In this document: piece by piece, positions 9,228-18,254 of the stretch | Position numbering within the stretch: the first letter of the stretch is position 1 | How the letters are laid out: the number at the start of each line of letters is the position of its first letter | Source of the DNA: Terribium retamae | GTDB lineage: Bacteria > Pseudomonadota > Alphaproteobacteria > Rhizobiales > Rhizobiaceae | Direction: 5' to 3' | NCBI RefSeq assembly: GCF_022347545.1 | Contig: NZ_JAKREW010000001.1 | Span: 186,001-250,000, forward strand | Length of the DNA: 64,000 bases | Program-made: the position numbers and the translations under genes | Notes under the pieces: generated by a model | What the model was told of the DNA's origin: nothing | Databases searched by the model: none | Seen by the model: only the letters and a program-made list of their open reading frames with translations

Positions 9228-10649
9228 TCAGGTCACCAGCCGCAGCATTTTCAGCACTCGCTCGAACATCGCACCATAAGGTGGATGGAGCAGTGCGCCG
9301 CCATTAAAGCGCGATTGCAGGAAGACGGGTTTTTCCTTGCTGAAGGTACGGAAACCCCATTCGCCGTGATAGGCGCCCGTTCCACTAGCGCCGACGCCGC
9401 CGAAGGGCTGACGCTCCTGGGCAATGTGCAGCAGGCAGTCGTTGATAGTGACGCCACCGGCAATGGTTTCATGCAGCACGCGTTCGCGCGCCCCGGAATC
9501 GGCTCCGAACCAGTAGAGAGCAAGCGGACGGTCGTGCCGGTTCACATGGCCGATGGCATCATCCAGCGACGCATATTCAAGGATCGGCAACACAGGGCCG
9601 AAGATTTCCTCTTTCATCAAACGGCAGTCTTCCGGTGCACTCTGCACAAAGGTCGGTGCGAACTTGCGGCCTTCGGAAGGAAGCTCCTCATTGGCCGGAT
9701 TGACCTCGGTCACGACAGCACCGCCCGCAGCGGCTTCTTCAACCAGGCTCTTCAGTCGCTGGTAGTGGCGGTCTGAAACGATCGAACTGTAATCGGTGTT
9801 GGCTTTCAAAGTTGGGTAGAGTTTCTTGACGGTCTCGGAGAATTTCTCCGTCAACGTCGCGGCCTGGCCTTGCGGCACCATCACATAGTCCGGTGCGATG
9901 CAGGTCTGGCCGGCATTGAGCAGCTTGCCGAACACGATGCTGCGCACGGCAGCGTCCATGTTACAGGATGGATCCAGGATCGCTGGCGACTTTCCGCCCA
10001 GCTCGAGTGTCACTGGCGTCAGGTTGGCGGCAGCGGCAAGCGCAACCTGGCGGCCAACAGCCGTCGAACCGGTAAAGATCAGGTGATCGAACGGCAACGA
10101 CACGAAAGCCTTGCCGGTTTCAGCGTCACCGGTGACGACGTCGACTTCCTCCGGTGCGAAATGTTCGGCCACCAGGTCGGCGAGCAACGCTGAAAAACGA
10201 GGGGTCAACTCCGAAGGTTTCATCAACACCCGGTTGCCGGCCGCGAGTGCCGCCGTCGCCGGCGCAACAGCGAGCTGAAACGGATAGTTCCACGGCGAGA
10301 CGACACCAACCACACCGAGGGGTTGCGGCACGAGGCGGTTCTTTCCTGGCAGGAAGGGCAGGCTGGTGGCGACGCTGCGCGTACGCATCCAGGAACCAAT
10401 ATGGGAAAGTGCATGGTTGATGCCGGCGCGCACCACGAACAGCTCGGCAAAGCGGGTTTCATGCGCCGAGCGGCTGCCGAAATCGGCGTCAATCGCCTCG
10501 CAGATTGCCTTTTCATGATTTTCGGTGAGGGCCTGAAGACGTTTTAGGCGATCTCTGCGAGCGGCAAGGGATGGAAACGGCTCAGCTGCGAAGGCGCGTC
10601 GCTGCATATCGAAGCGCTCGCGCAGCAAATCGGGTTTGACATGCAGCAT
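9228..10649 (-). CDS. Coniferyl aldehyde dehydrogenase-like NAD(P)+ aldehyde dehydrogenase
   Basis: A 473-residue soluble aldehyde dehydrogenase of the shorter subfamily that includes coniferyl aldehyde dehydrogenase (CalB). It oxidises an aldehyde to the acid. Motifs: Rossmann region VSPWNYPF, FTGSTAVGRQV, general-base glutamate in VTLELGGKSP and catalytic cysteine in NAGQTCIAPDY; the C-terminal KEKPVFLQ segment is typical of the subfamily. A GTG three codons upstream is possible, but ATG 10649 has GGAG about seven bases ahead. It is transcribed in the same direction as the GMC oxidoreductase and second aldehyde dehydrogenase upstream, although 180 bases separate it from the GMC gene. An aromatic or phenylpropanoid aldehyde is a likely substrate class. 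Confidence 0.88.
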   Translation of the reverse strand: MLHVKPDLLRERFDMQRRAFAAEPFPSLAARRDRLKRLQALTENHEKAICEAIDADFGSRSAHETRFAELFVVRAGINHALSHIGSWMRTRSVATSLPFLPGKNRLVPQPLGVVGVVSPWNYPFQLAVAPATAALAAGNRVLMKPSELTPRFSALLADLVAEHFAPEEVDVVTGDAETGKAFVSLPFDHLIFTGSTAVGRQVALAAAANLTPVTLELGGKSPAILDPSCNMDAAVRSIVFGKLLNAGQTCIAPDYVMVPQGQAATLTEKFSETVKKLYPTLKANTDYSSIVSDRHYQRLKSLVEEAAAGGAVVTEVNPANEELPSEGRKFAPTFVQSAPEDCRLMKEEIFGPVLPILEYASLDDAIGHVNRHDRPLALYWFGADSGARERVLHETIAGGVTINDCLLHIAQERQPFGGVGASGTGAYHGEWGFRTFSKEKPVFLQSRFNGGALLHPPYGAMFERVLKMLRLVT

Positions 10650-10829
10650 TGTCAGCTCCACCCCTGCTTGATCGTCCAGCCATAAGGCATTGAAAACGCA
10701 AAAAGCATGCTGATGCGCCGGACTAATTCCGTACGCATACGGGAATGGAACTCCCGATTTGAACGAGCGTCAACCGCTTTGTGATGAGGCCATAGCTGCC
10801 GATGGGGAAGGTTTGCGCTTGCCCAATCG

Positions 10830-12418
10830 TCAGGCCGTCGCAAGGATGAAGTCGGCACACCGGTCAGCGATCATGATTGTCGGCGCGTTGGTGTTGCCGC
10901 TGATCAAGCGCGGCATGATCGAAGCATCGCATATGCGCAAGCGTGGCACACCTCGGACCCGGAGCTGCGTGTCGACAACTGCCAACTCGTCCGTGCCCAT
11001 CCGGCAGGTGCCAACCGGGTGATACACGGTCTTGGCTGTCTGCATGATGTGATCGACGATCTTGTCCTCGGGCAGATCCGCCGAGCCACCGGGTTTCAGT
11101 TCTTCCCGGATCACCGCCTGCAAGGCAGGCTGTCGCAGGATGTTGCGCGCAACCTTGACGCCTTCGACAAGCAGTTTCAGGTCATCGGGTTCCGACAGGA
11201 AACCCGTGGTGAAACGGATCGGGTCATTCGGGTCGCGCGAGCGCAATTCCACCTTCCCACGCGATTTGGGTCGCAAGACGCAAGGATTGAGTTCCATGCC
11301 GTGCTCTCCTACCGAGCCATGCACGGCGTTTTCGATCATCACTGGCAGCACGTGGAACTGAATGTCGGGTCGCCCGTCGCCATCGGTATCGAAGAAACCA
11401 CCGCTCTCCACTACATTCGAGGTAAGCAGCCCGGCGCCGAACAGCACATATTGCAGCCCGTGGCGGAGAGCTTTCAGCCCTTTGTCCTGGCCGAGCAGAG
11501 AGATCGGATCGCGCGTCGCGGCATAGACCGGGGTTGCGACATGATCCTGCAGGTCCTTGCCGACGCCTGCCATGTCGCGGATCACCGGTATGCCCAGCTC
11601 CGCAAGGTGCGCTGCAGGCCCCAACCCTGACAGCATCATGATTTTGGGGTGGCCAACGCGCCTGCAGCTAGGATCACTTCTTCCTTGGCTGATGCCTGCA
11701 CCATCCGACCGTCGGCAGTCGTATAGGAAAGCCCGCTCGCCGCGCCGTTTTCGAGTGTAAGCGTGCTTACTTGCGCGCCGGTGACGACTGTGAGGTTGCG
11801 ATTGCCGGCAACTGGTTTCAGGAACACGGTCGCCGCCGATTGGCGCACAGCATCGAGCGTGGTGAGCTGATAGAAACCCACGCCTTCCTGGCGTTCGCCA
11901 TTGAAGTCGTCATTGTAGCGATAACCGGCCTGCTGCGCGGCCTTCACATAGGCAAGCGAGAGCGGGTGCTTGTGACGCGCGTCCGATACGGGCAGGGGAC
12001 CGTTGGTGCCGTGATAAGTGCCTTCCAGCCGCTCATTGCGCTCCAGCCGTTTGAAGGCCGGCAACACATCACTCCAAGCCCAGCCGGAGCAGCCCAGGTC
12101 ACGCCAGCTATCATAGTCTTCGTGCTGGCCGCGGATGTAGAGCATCGCGTTGATGGACGAGCCGCCGCCCAAGGTGCGCCCCTGCGGGATCGGCAGCCGT
12201 CGCCCGCCGACATTCGTCTCCGGCTCGGACTCGTAGATGAAGCTGCGTTTGGTGCCGATCACCTTGGCGAAGGTCGCCGGCATGTGGATGAACTTGTCGT
12301 TGTCGCGCGGCCCGGCTTCCAGCAGCAGGACGCGCTTGCCGGCGGTCACCAGCCGGTTCGCGACGGTGCAGCCGGACGAACCGGCGCCTGCGACGATATA
12401 GTCGAAGATCTGCGTCAT
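10830..12418 (-). pseudogene. GMC family oxidoreductase (choline dehydrogenase-like), split by a frameshift
   Basis: FAD-dependent alcohol oxidase/dehydrogenase in two overlapping reading frames. The first (12418 to 11636, 260 residues) carries the FAD-binding IVAGAGSSGCTVANRL and the GMC signature GRTLGGGSSINAMLYIRG and stops after GALATPKS. The second (11639 to 10830, 269 residues) begins MMLSGLGPAAHLAELG and ends with the catalytic region (VYHPVGTCRMG, NTNAPTIMIADRCADFI). Together they equal one normal protein of about 530 residues; at the join the family reads ATPKI-LMLSGLGP, so one base is missing in the CCCCAAAATCATG stretch near 11640. This is a real loss, a sequencing error in short homopolymers, or a recoding site. 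The gene ends four bases before the next start from the upstream aldehyde dehydrogenase, so it belongs to that operon. Confidence 0.85.
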
Positions 12419-12422
12419 CGGC

Positions 12423-13925
12423 TCAAGCGTACCGCATGATGACGGTCTTCGTTTCCAGGTAGCTCTCCAGTGCGGCCTTGCCGTGTTCGCGGCCGATGCC
12501 CGACTGTTTGAAACCGCCGAAAGGCGCGGCCGGATCCAGCGTGTTGTGCGAATTCACCCACACCGTGCCGGCCTTGAGGCCGTGCGCAGCTTTCATCGCC
12601 TTGCCGAGATCCCGCGTCCAGACCGACGCTGAAAGGCCATAGCGCGTGTCGTTGGCGAGCCGGATCGCCTCGTCGAGATCCGCGACAGGCATCGCGGCGA
12701 CAACCGGGCCAAACACTTCTTCCCGCACGATCTCAGCGTCGAGATTCACATTGTGCAGGATGGTTGGAGCGACATAATGGCCCTTGGCTGGCACGGCACG
12801 GTTCCCGCTGACGCGTTCGCCGCCGGCAGCCAGTGCACGATCGAGATAGCCGAGAACGCTTTGCTTGTGCTTTTCCGAGACGACAGGGTTGATCTGCGCG
12901 CCTTCGTCCCGTCCGGCGCCAAGCGTCATGCCGTCGGCGATGTCAGCCAACTTAGCCAGCGTCCGGTCATAGATCGACTTCTCGATCAGGATGCGTGCGG
13001 CCGACGTACAGACCTGCCCCTGGTTGAAGAACATGCCGAGGCCGGCGAGCAGCGGCTCGATGCCGTCTTCCATATCCGACAGAAGGATCATCGGCGATTT
13101 CGAGCCCAGCTCCAGCGTGAAGCGAGCGACGCGGTCTACGGCAGCATGGCCGACACGCTTACCGACTTCCGTCGAGCCCGTGAAGGTCAGCTTGTCGACC
13201 CCGGGATGTTTGATAAGCGCCTCGCCGGTTACCGTACCTGAGCCGGTAACGACATTGACCACGCCAGCGGGAAAGCCGACGGCCTCGATCAGCTCGGCGA
13301 GCCTGAGCAAGCCGAGCGGTGTTTCCTGCGGCGGCTTGATGACGATGGTGCAGCCGGCGGCGAGTGCGGGGGCAATCTTCCACACGCCGATCATCAGCGG
13401 AAAGTTCCAAGGTACGATGGCCCCGACGACACCGACGGGCTCCATCACCGTCATGGCATGATGCTTGGCCCCGGGCGGAACCGTAATGGAAACATTGATC
13501 GTCGCGCCTTCGATCTTGGTCGCCCAGCCGGCATAATAGCGCAGCCAGTTCGCCGAACCACCGGCCGATAACATCTTGGCGACGCCGAGCGACTTGCCGT
13601 TCTCGATGCTTTCGATCTCGGCCAGCAGGTCCGCATCCGCTTCAACGGCGTCGGCGAGTTTCAGCATCAGCCGCTCGCGTTCAACCGGCGCCATCGAGCC
13701 CCATGGACCCTCCAGTGCGGCACGTGCTGCCTTCACGGCCTGGTCAACGATTTCAGCGCCGCTTTCGGGAACGCGGGCAACGATCTCACCCGTTGCCGAG
13801 TCATCAACCGGCAATGCGCCACCCTGGTCGATATCGACAAAGCGCCCCCCGATGAAAGGGCGATGCGTGCGAGCAAGGAATGCCGATGCCGCGGCGCTGA
13901 TCGGGGGGACAACTCTCTCGTTCAT
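12423..13925 (-). CDS. Aldehyde dehydrogenase, betaine/phenylacetaldehyde dehydrogenase-like
   Basis: A 500-residue NAD+-dependent aldehyde dehydrogenase of the classical superfamily size. Motifs: IVPWNFPLMIGVWKIAPALAAG, FTGSTEVGKRV, and the catalytic cysteine in FFNQGQVCTSAARILIE. The general-base segment reads FTLELGSKSP rather than the usual LELGGKSP, so one glycine is replaced by serine while the glutamate remains. ATG 13925 has a strong AGGAGG six bases ahead. It is the first gene of the minus-strand run and the GMC oxidoreductase follows it with four bases between; the pair would convert an alcohol to an aldehyde and on to an acid. The substrate is unknown; the FeaR-like regulator and MoaF nearby hint at aromatic amines or related compounds. 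Confidence 0.88.
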   Translation of the reverse strand: MNERVVPPISAAASAFLARTHRPFIGGRFVDIDQGGALPVDDSATGEIVARVPESGAEIVDQAVKAARAALEGPWGSMAPVERERLMLKLADAVEADADLLAEIESIENGKSLGVAKMLSAGGSANWLRYYAGWATKIEGATINVSITVPPGAKHHAMTVMEPVGVVGAIVPWNFPLMIGVWKIAPALAAGCTIVIKPPQETPLGLLRLAELIEAVGFPAGVVNVVTGSGTVTGEALIKHPGVDKLTFTGSTEVGKRVGHAAVDRVARFTLELGSKSPMILLSDMEDGIEPLLAGLGMFFNQGQVCTSAARILIEKSIYDRTLAKLADIADGMTLGAGRDEGAQINPVVSEKHKQSVLGYLDRALAAGGERVSGNRAVPAKGHYVAPTILHNVNLDAEIVREEVFGPVVAAMPVADLDEAIRLANDTRYGLSASVWTRDLGKAMKAAHGLKAGTVWVNSHNTLDPAAPFGGFKQSGIGREHGKAALESYLETKTVIMRYA

Positions 13926-14121
13926 CAAATCCTCCTGCCGGCCACTCGGCCGTGTGGTGAGGCGTAGGAGGACGGCGCACGCGCTTCAAGGCGAAGACCA
14001 GCCAAGTGCACGTTCAGTCAAAACAAAGTTCCCGCTCGGACAAGACGTTATGCCCAACTGCATCGCACTATCGATGTAGACGAACGGGCCGGACTCGGCG
14101 GCCCGCCAGCATGGGGTAACG
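13926..14121. promoter_or_regulatory. Divergent promoter region between the two arms of the first catabolic island
   Basis: These 196 bases separate the minus-strand aldehyde dehydrogenase and plus-strand SDR starts and must hold both promoters. The only clear structure is a GC-rich dyad (CGGGCC at 14085-14090 with GGCCCG at 14100-14105) in the SDR leader. No operator could be assigned with confidence. Confidence 0.4.
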
Positions 14122-14910
14122 ATGAGATTTTCCGGAAAGACCGCATTCATCACCGGCGGCGGTACAGGCATCGGTGCAGCTGTCGCCAGGCGCATGGTCA
14201 GGGAAGGCGCCAATATCGTCCTGATGGGGCGTCGCCGCGAACCGCTAGAGGCGGTGGCAAACGACACAAATGCGCTGATCGTGCAGGGTGACGCCGCCGA
14301 TGCTGGCGCCGTGCGCGCCGCGCTGAAGGAAGTTCGTGCCAGGTTCGGCCTCGTCGATATCCTGATCGCCAATGCCGGTGGCCATGGTGTCGGTCCTACC
14401 GTTTCCATGAGCGACGAGACATGGGCGCTGTCGACCCGTTTGAACCTCGACACGACCTTCGTCTGTGCCCGTGAAATCCTGCCTGACCTGATTTCTCAAC
14501 GCGGCAACATCGTGGTGGTCGCCTCGATCGCCGGCCTGTTTGCAGGTCCGGCCGCAGCCGGCTACGTAACGATGAAGCATGCCTGTGTCGGGCTCGGCAA
14601 ATCGCTGGCGCGCGACTACGGCCGCCGTGGCGTGCGCACCAACACCATCTGCCCGGGTTGGGTGGCTACCGCCATGGCTGATGAGCAGATGCAGGTGGTC
14701 GTCAAGAAGCACGGTCTCACCAGCGTTGACGAGGCCTACAAGCTCGTCACCAAGGACGTACCGCTCGGCCGTCCCGCGACGCCTGACGAGGTTTCCAACG
14801 TCATCTGTTTTGTCGCCTCCGATGAGGCCGCGATGATGAACGGTTCGATCCTGACCGTCGATGGCGGCGCCACGGTGGTGGACCTGCCAACCCTAGCCTT
14901 TGTCGATTAA
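14122..14910 (+). CDS. Short-chain dehydrogenase/reductase (SDR)
   Basis: A 262-residue classical SDR, an NAD(P)-dependent alcohol/ketone oxidoreductase. The cofactor motif TGGGTGIG is at residues 10-17, the NAG motif in LIANAGGHG follows, and the active site is a tyrosine-lysine pair in GYVTMKHA (YxxxK). The C-terminal end, with ASDEAAMMNGSILTVDGGA, is typical of sugar or fatty-ring SDRs and does not identify a substrate. It is the first gene of a plus-strand operon leading into MoaF, a SnoaL-like protein and a Liv-type transporter, with 18 bases to the next gene. It probably oxidises or reduces an intermediate of the imported compound. Confidence 0.88.
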   Translation: MRFSGKTAFITGGGTGIGAAVARRMVREGANIVLMGRRREPLEAVANDTNALIVQGDAADAGAVRAALKEVRARFGLVDILIANAGGHGVGPTVSMSDETWALSTRLNLDTTFVCAREILPDLISQRGNIVVVASIAGLFAGPAAAGYVTMKHACVGLGKSLARDYGRRGVRTNTICPGWVATAMADEQMQVVVKKHGLTSVDEAYKLVTKDVPLGRPATPDEVSNVICFVASDEAAMMNGSILTVDGGATVVDLPTLAFVD

Positions 14911-14928
14911 GCGTTCGAGGACCTTGCA

Positions 14929-15723
14929 ATGAATGACGTGAACAGACCGGCCGACTGGAAGCATTTCGATGACTTCGCTGCCGGCATCGCCACCAACAGG
15001 TTGCCGACGACGGGCGCGCTAGCTGGCCAGACCTTCAAGATCACGCTGAACAGCGGCCGCCAAATCGACCTGGCTTTCACGTCGGCGGACACCGTCGCCT
15101 GGAGCGAGGGCAGGGACGCCGGTGTCGACTGGTACGAAGCGCTGGAAGTCGCGGCCGACACTGTTTTCATCAACATGACGTTCGCGGCGCGTCCAACCGA
15201 AGACGAAGCCTTCGTCGTCAACACCCGCACCCGGCGTGTGCTTTCCGTGCGCGAAAGGGTGAGGGAAGCAGGCGAGGCGCCAGGCGAGCCACGCGTCGCC
15301 CAGACATGGCTGGCCGGTGTGCTCGGCGATCCTTCGGTGGCACCGTCGGGTGTCGAACCCGCACCGTCACGCGACCTCGTTGGCCTGACCGCGCATTACG
15401 AATACAGCCCCAACCATGTCTACGAGCACATCTATCTGTCGTCGCAGCGCTACGCCTGGCAGAACCTCGTCGGTGTACAGCGCGGTCATGGCGACGTCGA
15501 CCTGGCCACGACCTGGAAGTTCGCAGAGGGTCAATACGTTTTCGGCTTCCGCGAATTCATCATCCCGGTGGCGTCGTTGTTCTTCTACAACTGGGAAGAC
15601 ATGCGCTCGACGGGCAAGTTCCTCGGCGTGATCTCGACCGGCGCCATCGAAAACAAGCCAGCCGGCGCTTTCATCACCAAGAAATCGACAATCGACTACG
15701 GAAAGGGACCGGCGCCGGTTTGA
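14929..15723 (+). CDS. MoaF family protein
   Basis: A 264-residue protein with the two-part MoaF layout: an N-terminal beta-rich half (about 1-120) and a C-terminal half (about 150-262) containing YEYSPNHVYEHIYLSSQRYAW. MoaF was first noted as a gene of the monoamine (tyramine) regulon of Klebsiella; its biochemical role is unsettled, and the fold is lipocalin-like, suggesting binding of a small ligand. No signal peptide is seen, so it is probably cytoplasmic. It lies 18 bases after the SDR and 14 bases before the SnoaL-like gene, clearly one operon. Its presence, with a FeaR-like regulator at the end of the operon, points to an aromatic or amine substrate; that is inference. Confidence 0.82.
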   Translation: MNDVNRPADWKHFDDFAAGIATNRLPTTGALAGQTFKITLNSGRQIDLAFTSADTVAWSEGRDAGVDWYEALEVAADTVFINMTFAARPTEDEAFVVNTRTRRVLSVRERVREAGEAPGEPRVAQTWLAGVLGDPSVAPSGVEPAPSRDLVGLTAHYEYSPNHVYEHIYLSSQRYAWQNLVGVQRGHGDVDLATTWKFAEGQYVFGFREFIIPVASLFFYNWEDMRSTGKFLGVISTGAIENKPAGAFITKKSTIDYGKGPAPV

Positions 15724-15737
15724 GCGCGGGTAAAGCC

Positions 15738-16127
15738 ATGAGCAAGAACTACGAAGCGATCAAGGCGCACTACGCCAGCTCCGACAACAAGGATCTGGCG
15801 GCGATGATGGCGCCGATCACCGACCGCACCGCCTGGACCGAGATGGAAGGCTTTCCTTACGCCGGCACATATGTTGGGACCGTCGCCATCATAGAAGGCG
15901 TCTTCAAGCGCATCGGCGATGAATGGGAGGGGTATACCTTCACGCTGGAACGGCTGGTCGACGGCGGTTCGACCATTATCGGCATCGGTACTTATACCGG
16001 CACCTACAAGCGCACCGGCAGGCCGATGAAGGCGCGTGTCGTTCACGTCTGGGACGTCGAGGACGGCAAGGTGCTGCGGTTCGAGCAATTCACCGACACG
16101 AAGCTGGTCGCGCAGGCGACCGGCTGA
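15738..16127 (+). CDS. SnoaL/NTF2-like small protein
   Basis: A 129-residue single-domain protein with the NTF2-like alpha+beta cone fold pattern of SnoaL and ketosteroid isomerase relatives: an N-terminal helix MSKNYEAIKAHYASSDNKDLAAMMAP, and later the HVWDVEDGKVLRFEQFTDT strand-turn-strand typical of SnoaL proteins. Such proteins are often isomerases, hydratases or cyclases of small hydrophobic compounds. The frame is open far upstream, but ATG 15738 begins at the conserved first helix and leaves 14 bases after the moaF-like stop. It is embedded in the SDR-MoaF-transporter operon. Exact reaction unknown. Confidence 0.78.
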   Translation: MSKNYEAIKAHYASSDNKDLAAMMAPITDRTAWTEMEGFPYAGTYVGTVAIIEGVFKRIGDEWEGYTFTLERLVDGGSTIIGIGTYTGTYKRTGRPMKARVVHVWDVEDGKVLRFEQFTDTKLVAQATG

Positions 16128-16181
16128 CGATCTGGGGCAGGCCCGGCCGGCTTCCGGCGGGAATGGAATTGGGAGGAGAAC

Positions 16182-17390
16182 ATGGGAATGAGCCTGAAAG
16201 GAATGCTGGCAGCGCTCGCGCTGTCTACGGTGTTGACCGGCGGTGCAACCGTTATTGCCAATGCCGCCGGCGACGAGATCGTCATCGGTGCGCCGGTGTC
16301 GCTGACCGGCCCCTTCGCCGGTGACGGCAAGGAACAGGAATGGGCCTACAAGCAGGCTGTGGCCGACATCAACAAGGCCGGCGGCATCATGATCAAGGAA
16401 GCCGGCAAGAAGCTCCCGGTCAGGCTGGTCATCGCCGATGACGAAAGCACGGAGGCCAAAGTCGCCTCGGCGATCGAGAACCTGGTCAAGGTGCAGAAGG
16501 TCGACATCCTGCTTTCGACCCATTCCGGCCCGCTCAATGTCGCCGGTGCGATCGTCGCCGAGAAGTACAAGAAATTCTACATGATCACGGCGGCTTTCCC
16601 GTTCGAGTGGCAGCCGCTGAAGATGAAATATTCGGCGCTGTTCTTCTTCCACCCAGGTCCCGGTGCCGAAGTGCCGTTTGAAATCTGGCAGAAGCTGCCG
16701 GAAAACGAGCGTCCGAAGCGCCCCGCTCTGGTCACGGAAGATTCACCGGACGGCAAGGGCTTCGGTGGCGCGTTCGAGGCGGCAGCCAAGAAGTATGGCT
16801 ACACTTTTGCCTTCAACGATCCATGGGCGACTGGCTCGACCGACTATTCGGCGATGATCACCAAGCTGAAGGCTGCCGACGCGGACGCCATGCTGGTGTT
16901 CGGCTCGCCGGCAGACACCGTCACGCTGATCCGCCAGATGAAGGAACTTGGCTTTAGTGTTCCATATTTCCATGGCTGGAAGGGAACCTGGACCGGCGAA
17001 TTCCATGACGCCCTGGGCAAGGATTCCGACTACGTCCTGACCGACGGTTTCTGGTCGGCCAGCTATCCCTACAACGGCGCCAAGGAATTGGGTGAGCGCT
17101 ACGAGGCCGAATACAAGAAGGACTCCGTCACGGTCGGCGCCTTCTACGCCAACGCCCAGGTGCTGTTCCAGGCCATCGAGCGCGCTGGATCGACCGATGC
17201 CGCGGCAGTGCATGACGCCATCTTCAACCAGGAGTTCAAGGACACCGTGGTCGGTCCGCTGAAGTTCGACGAGACCGGCTTCGCGCTGATCCCATCGGTT
17301 GCAACGCAGTGGTGGGAAGGCAAGCATCAGCTGCTGTTCCCGAACGGGACCTGGACCTACAAGCCGGCTCCCGCCTGGGACAAGCGCTAA
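16182..17390 (+). CDS. Liv-type ABC transporter, periplasmic substrate-binding protein
   Basis: A 402-residue binding protein of the branched-chain amino acid (LivK, Peripla_BP_6) family. Residues 1-30 form a signal peptide ending near VIANAAGDE; the mature part starts with IVIGAPVSLTGPFAGDGKEQEWAYKQAVADIN, the family hallmark. It captures the substrate for the LivG/F/H/M components encoded just downstream. A strong hairpin (17408-17443) follows its stop, a common way to give the binding protein more mRNA than the membrane parts. Many members of this family bind aromatic compounds or amides rather than leucine; the catabolic neighbours favour that here. Confidence 0.9.
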   Translation: MGMSLKGMLAALALSTVLTGGATVIANAAGDEIVIGAPVSLTGPFAGDGKEQEWAYKQAVADINKAGGIMIKEAGKKLPVRLVIADDESTEAKVASAIENLVKVQKVDILLSTHSGPLNVAGAIVAEKYKKFYMITAAFPFEWQPLKMKYSALFFFHPGPGAEVPFEIWQKLPENERPKRPALVTEDSPDGKGFGGAFEAAAKKYGYTFAFNDPWATGSTDYSAMITKLKAADADAMLVFGSPADTVTLIRQMKELGFSVPYFHGWKGTWTGEFHDALGKDSDYVLTDGFWSASYPYNGAKELGERYEAEYKKDSVTVGAFYANAQVLFQAIERAGSTDAAAVHDAIFNQEFKDTVVGPLKFDETGFALIPSVATQWWEGKHQLLFPNGTWTYKPAPAWDKR

Positions 17391-17407
17391 AACGTTGGGG
17401 GTGCCGT

Positions 17408-17443
17408 CGGGACGACGTCTGGCCGTGTGCCGGCGTCGTCCCG
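17408..17443 (+). promoter_or_regulatory. Intercistronic hairpin behind the binding-protein gene
   Basis: CGGGACGACG pairs perfectly with CGTCGTCCCG, with further GGC/GCC pairing in the loop. It starts 18 bases after the binding-protein stop and lacks a T-run, so mRNA protection or partial attenuation is more likely than full termination. Confidence 0.5.
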
Positions 17444-17516
17444 TCGTGCACGCGGTTACCGACGGACCATAGTCAGTCTTTTCCCTGAAGCCAGTGGGCA
17501 AAGGAACCGAACAAGC

Positions 17517-18254
17517 ATGCAGTCAGACGAAACCGTGCTCAGCCTGGAGGCGGTGACCAAACGTTTCGGCGGCCTCGTGGTGCTGGATGGCATCGATATG
17601 GTCGTTGGCCGAGGCGAGCTGGTTGGACTGATCGGCCCGAACGGCGCCGGAAAGTCGACGCTTTTCAACGTCATGACGGCGATCTACGCCCCGACGCGCG
17701 GCAAGGTCCGCTTCAAGGGCAATGACATCACCGGCGCGGCACCACACCTCATTTGCCGCCACGGCATCGCCCGCACGTTCCAGCTGGTACGCACCTTCCT
17801 CACCATGACGGCGTTCGAGAACGTCATGGTCGGCGCGGTATACGGTTCCGGCGGGCGGGTGCGGCACGCAAGGGAGGCAGCCGAAACCGCGCTTGATCTG
17901 GTCGGCCTCGGCGCAAAGCGCGATGTGACGACGGCACATATGACCTTGTCCGACCGCCGGCTGCTTGAAATAGCACGTGCGGTGGCATCGGAACCGTCGC
18001 TTCTGCTGCTCGATGAGCCGATGGCTGGGCTCAACCCGACCGAAATCAGGCAGATGGTCGAAGTCATCCGCCGAACACGCTCCGAAAAGGGCATTTCCAT
18101 CCTGTGGGTGGAGCACAAGGTGGATGCCATCATGAAGGTGTGCAGCCGCGTCGTCGTGCTCGACCACGGCGTCAAGATCGCCGATGGCACACCCGCCGAA
18201 ATCGTCGCCAACCGCAAAGTCATCGAGGCCTATCTTGGCGAACCGGTTGCTTGA
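17517..18254 (+). CDS. Liv-type ABC transporter ATP-binding protein (LivG-like)
   Basis: A 245-residue cytoplasmic ATPase energising the importer. It has Walker A GPNGAGKST, Q-loop region RTFQLVRTF, Walker B LLLLDEPMAGL and the LivG-typical ARTFQLVRTFLTMTAFENVMVG block. The signature loop reads LSDRRLLEIARA rather than LSGGQ, a variation common in LivG proteins. An upstream in-frame opening exists, but ATG 17517 begins the conserved N-terminus. It overlaps the next ATPase gene by 20 bases, as usual for the tight livG-livF-livH-livM series. Confidence 0.92.
   Translation: MQSDETVLSLEAVTKRFGGLVVLDGIDMVVGRGELVGLIGPNGAGKSTLFNVMTAIYAPTRGKVRFKGNDITGAAPHLICRHGIARTFQLVRTFLTMTAFENVMVGAVYGSGGRVRHAREAAETALDLVGLGAKRDVTTAHMTLSDRRLLEIARAVASEPSLLLLDEPMAGLNPTEIRQMVEVIRRTRSEKGISILWVEHKVDAIMKVCSRVVVLDHGVKIADGTPAEIVANRKVIEAYLGEPVA

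Noticed and set aside
15306..15737. Upstream extension of the SnoaL-like frame through the moaF-like gene
   Set aside because: The added residues are an Arg-rich shadow of the moaF-like gene; the family N-terminus begins at ATG 15738.
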